This document shows positions 33,318 to 35,224 of a stretch of DNA of 35,224 nt, one piece after another. The notes under the pieces were generated by a model. The model was given only the letters and a program-made list of their open reading frames with translations, ran no database searches and had not been told where the DNA came from. The stretch is from Streptomyces virginiae (GTDB taxonomy: Bacteria > Actinomycetota > Actinomycetes > Streptomycetales > Streptomycetaceae): contig NZ_JOAK01000049.1 of the NCBI RefSeq assembly GCF_000720455.1, forward strand, positions 1 to 35,224, in the 5' to 3' direction. The position numbers and the translations under genes were made by a program. How positions within the stretch are numbered: position 1 is the first letter of the stretch; each line of letters opens with the position of its first letter.

Positions 33318-33692
33318 ATGACCTACGAGGCCGACCAGGCCGACCTGTTGCGGCACGAGAAGGAGATCGCCGCACACCAGTCCTTCGACTACGCGCTGTT
33401 CGACGCGGCGGAAACAGCTCTGCTCGGCTGCGTCTACATCGACCCACCGGAGAAGGCCGGTGCGGACGGCGAGATCTCCTGGTGGGTGGTGGACGAGCTG
33501 GTGGACAGCAAGGTCGAGCAGGCCCTCGACGAGCTGGTGCCGCGGTGGATCGCCGCCGACGGGCCCTTCGAGCAGCCGCGCTTCCTCGGCCGAGAGATCT
33601 CCTGGTCGGACCGGCTCGCCCCGCCGGAGCACCCCGACGCGCAAGTCCGTGGTGGAGCCCACTGCCCCGATCTCCGCCGGACGGGGCTTTGA
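33318..33692 (+). pseudogene. Truncated GNAT-like acetyltransferase
   Basis: From the ATG at 33318: MTYEADQADLLRHEKEIAAH, then FDYALFDAAETALLGCVYID, ISWWVVDELVDSKVEQALDE and FEQPRFLGREISW. In intact actinomycete relatives this is the second half of a protein of about 180 residues: 60 residues normally precede the (P)MTYE/MTFE block, and the sequence ends soon after DISWxDWLALP. The missing first strand and helix are part of the acetyl-CoA fold, so this is probably a 5'-truncated gene. The tail after SWSDRLAPPEH also looks foreign. Confidence 0.5.
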
Positions 33693-33742
33693 CATCTCAG
33701 GTCCCGCCCGATGTGTGGCAGGGGCCATGCCGCCGCGATCGC

Positions 33743-33772
33743 CTAGGTCGTGTCCGCAAAGTCCCGCCTGCG
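33743..33772 (+). mobile_element. Solo IS end
   Basis: CTAG (33743-33746) followed by GTCGTGTCCGCAAAGTCCCG and continuing to 33772 repeats 27 bases of 25808-25834 exactly. No matching second end or transposase is nearby, so it is an orphan end of the same IS type. Confidence 0.5.
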
Positions 33773-33891
33773 CGGCGGGGTCCGGCACGCGCGCTTGCCG
33801 CGTTGTCGTCGGTCGCCGATGCTCCGCATCGGCTCCCTCCTCCGCCTTGCAATCGCAACCATCCTGCGGTCCCGGCCCTGCGGCATGACGA

Positions 33892-34065
33892 TCAGTGCTT
33901 GAAGACGTCCTTGACCTTCTCCTTGGCCTCGCGGGCGTCGCCCTTGGCCTGCTCCGCGCGGCCCTCGGCGGTCAGCCTCTCGTTGCCCGTCAGGCGGCCA
34001 GCGGTCTCCTTGAGCTTGCCCTTGGCCTGCTCGCCCTTCGCCTCGGCCTTCTGCTCACCAGACAC
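33892..34065 (-). CDS. CsbD-family stress-response protein
   Basis: A 57-residue very hydrophilic protein runs from the GTG at 34065 (AGGGAG nine bases upstream) to the TGA at 33892. It reads MSGEQKAEAKGEQAKGKLKE, then TAGRLTGNERLTAEGRAEQA and KGDAREAKEKVKDVFKH. KGKxKExxGxxTGxxxLxxEGxxxQxxG is the CsbD signature, and the Lys/Glu/Ala helix content and size are right for the family. CsbD-type proteins are small general-stress proteins of uncertain mechanism, often under an alternative sigma factor. The start is GTG, and no ATG is available in frame. It lies beside a dead anti-sigma-type ATPase gene, and both belong to stress-response gene types. Confidence 0.9.
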   Translation of the reverse strand: MSGEQKAEAKGEQAKGKLKETAGRLTGNERLTAEGRAEQAKGDAREAKEKVKDVFKH

Positions 34066-34187
34066 AGCTGATCACTCCCTCTTCGGTGGAAACGCCTTAC
34101 GCAATCCCGTATGGCCGCTGGGCGCCCTCGTAAACGGGTGGGCTGTGAGAGGGCCCGGCTCGGGAGGGCCGCGGTACGGACCGGCGC

Positions 34188-34495
34188 ACCGCCGGGGGAG
34201 GAGGGCGCGACCCGTCTTGTCCGCCTCCGGGCCCGCGCGTGACGACAGCGGCGGGGGAGAGGTCGTTGACCACGTGCCAGCCCATCCGCCCGTCCTGTCG
34301 ACGGGGTCGGGGGTCCGTCCGCATGCGCGACATCCGCGGGCTCCAGCTCGGAGGCGACCAGGACGACCGTGCCGGCCTTCTCCCGGCCGTGGCCGGCTGC
34401 CTGGGGTCGAGGAACGCCCAGGTGGCCCGGCGTGCCCCAGTGGCGGCGACCGGAGGACGAAAGGCTGCGCGCTCGGCATTCGTCGTGGTCATCAC
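34188..34495 (-). pseudogene. Broken anti-sigma-type ATP-binding (HATPase_c) protein
   Basis: The minus strand from the ATG near 34495 reads MTTTNAERAAFRPPVAATGA and RRATWAFLD. In a second frame it gives GREKAGTVVLVASELEP. Back in the first it gives DGRMGWHVVNDLSPAAVVTR. In a third it ends DKTGRALLPRR. Intact proteins of this type, partners of SpoIIE-like phosphatases, read GREKADTVVLVVSELVTNAxRHA ... GGFGWHMVNDL ... GGGKTVRALLPR. Here the Asn of the N-box and the following strand are deleted (SELEP) and at least two frameshifts are present, so no active protein results. Confidence 0.6.
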
Positions 34496-34497
34496 GC

Positions 34498-35224
34498 CCC
34501 CGGGTCTGTCGTCGGTATCCCGCCCTGCCCGCTGCCTGGTCGCTGTGCCCCCGCGCCCGCAGCTGTGTGGCCCGGCGGCATCCGATTACCTCAAGGACAC
34601 GCACGTGAAAATCTGTGTCGGCCAGAGTAGACATTGGGTGGTGGTGCGGTTATGGTTTCTCTCGTAGCCCAGTCAAGGAAAGCCCGGCAGAGATGAACTG
34701 CCGGGCAGCAGTACCCGCAGGTGCAGTTGTTGGACGGTGCGGCGGTGGAGTTCCGAAGCCAGAGCGTTTGCAGGACGGCGACGGGACTGACGGCCGGACC
34801 GGGAGGCCCGCAGTCATGAGGGGCCTCCGCAGGAAGTACCGCAGTAATGGCAGTACCCAGCAGTGAAGTCAGTGAGCAGCACCTCGGTGAAGGCGTCGGC
34901 TGCGGGCGCGCGCACCGGGACGTTCGGCAGTGGGGTTCCAAGCCAGGGCAGATGCACGATGGGCAACGGGGCTGGCTGCCGAAGGCGTGGCGCTTGGTCA
35001 GGCCACGAGCAGTAGCGCAGTACCAGTAGTACCGAATGGAGCAGTACCCGCAGTTCGCAGTACCAGCAGTTCGCGTTCCCCGCTAGGTAAGCAGTTGATC
35101 ATCCGAGGGATGAACGGAGGGATTGGGCGCCATCAGGATCGCCCGGGCGGAAGTCTGAGCCCGGGTACCGCAGGACATCGATAGTGAGGTGGTCTCCGGT
35201 CAAGCAACCGCGATCCCCGCATCT
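34498..35224. other. Right-edge region with CAGTACC repeats and Cys-rich short frames
   Basis: No gene is firmly supported. CAGTACC occurs at 34709, 34851, 35018, 35042 and 35058, with near copies at 34834 and 35025. On the minus strand this motif encodes Gly/Trp-Tyr-Cys. One frame (GTG at 34915 to TGA at 34814) reads VRAPAADAFTEVLLTDFTAG then YCHYCGTSCGGPS and stops, a layout like a small modified-peptide precursor. Others give NCGYC, NCWYC and TCGYCC. None has a good ribosome site, so this is a hypothesis only. A sequence continuation beyond the window would help decide. Confidence 0.25.
34682..34706 (+). terminator. Hairpin near the right-edge repeats
   Basis: GCCCGGCAG (34682-34690) and CTGCCGGGC (34698-34706) form a perfect 9-base stem with a 7-base loop. 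No T tract follows on either strand. It could end transcription coming from the repeat region on the minus strand. Confidence 0.45.

Noticed and set aside
34707..35064. CRISPR array
   Set aside because: The repeated unit is only 7 bases, spacing is irregular and no longer repeat is conserved.

Overview
The window is very GC-rich. It has strong G/C third-position bias, GTG and TTG starts, twin-arginine-like and Sec signal peptides, streptogrisin-type proteases, LAETG sortase anchors and IS5-type insertion sequences that sit at CTAG. All of this points to a Streptomyces-type actinomycete. The density of broken genes and mobile-element relics suggests accessory chromosome-arm DNA rather than core. 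That last point is inference; no chromosome end is visible.

Layout. 1-2600: a TetR regulator and a sortase-anchored beta-helix surface protein. 2600-5990: decayed ground with a broken secreted HNH nuclease, a GNAT acetyltransferase, a damaged DUF3618-like membrane protein and an abortive-infection (Abi_C) fragment. 5990-7720: a SUKH/SMI1-KNR4-like protein and a degenerate ATPase-fold regulator. 7797-9373: an IS5-family element whose outer ends also enclose an intact SnoaL-like gene driven by a MerR-type promoter. 9370-11990: a secreted beta-propeller protein, an XRE/MmyB-like regulator and a divergent SRPBCC protein. 12498-13817: an unrecognised protein built from two tandem copies of one unit. 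13923-16600: an RpiB-type isomerase, a frameshifted membrane protein, a broken CBM48 protein, a cupin and a transposase tail.

16608-21400 is the most coherent functional block. It holds a GH64 beta-1,3-glucanase with CBM6, a GH16 beta-1,3-glucanase with a ricin-type CBM13, and an alpha-lytic/streptogrisin-type serine protease. The GH16 and protease genes carry the same LacI-type operator (TGAGAGCGCTCTC core), so they look like one regulon for attacking beta-glucan and protein, for example fungal walls. 22135-22788 is a lipoprotein.

22800-26900 is a graveyard of an integrative/conjugative element. It contains a relaxase gene broken across at least four frame changes and a truncated partner, with one intact passenger between them: a BtrH/DUF4872 acyltransferase-like gene. 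26906-30500: a secreted cyclophilin, a beta-carbonic anhydrase and a Sua5/TsaC-type tRNA threonylcarbamoylation enzyme. 30690-33094: a broken 'plasmid stabilization' small protein and a tight three-gene operon encoding two double YbjQ/UPF0145-domain proteins. 33300-35224: a truncated GNAT, a solo IS end, a 57-residue CsbD protein, a broken anti-sigma-type ATPase and, at the very edge, a cluster of CAGTACC repeats that encodes Cys/Tyr-rich short peptides on the minus strand.

No rRNA, tRNA or CRISPR array was seen.
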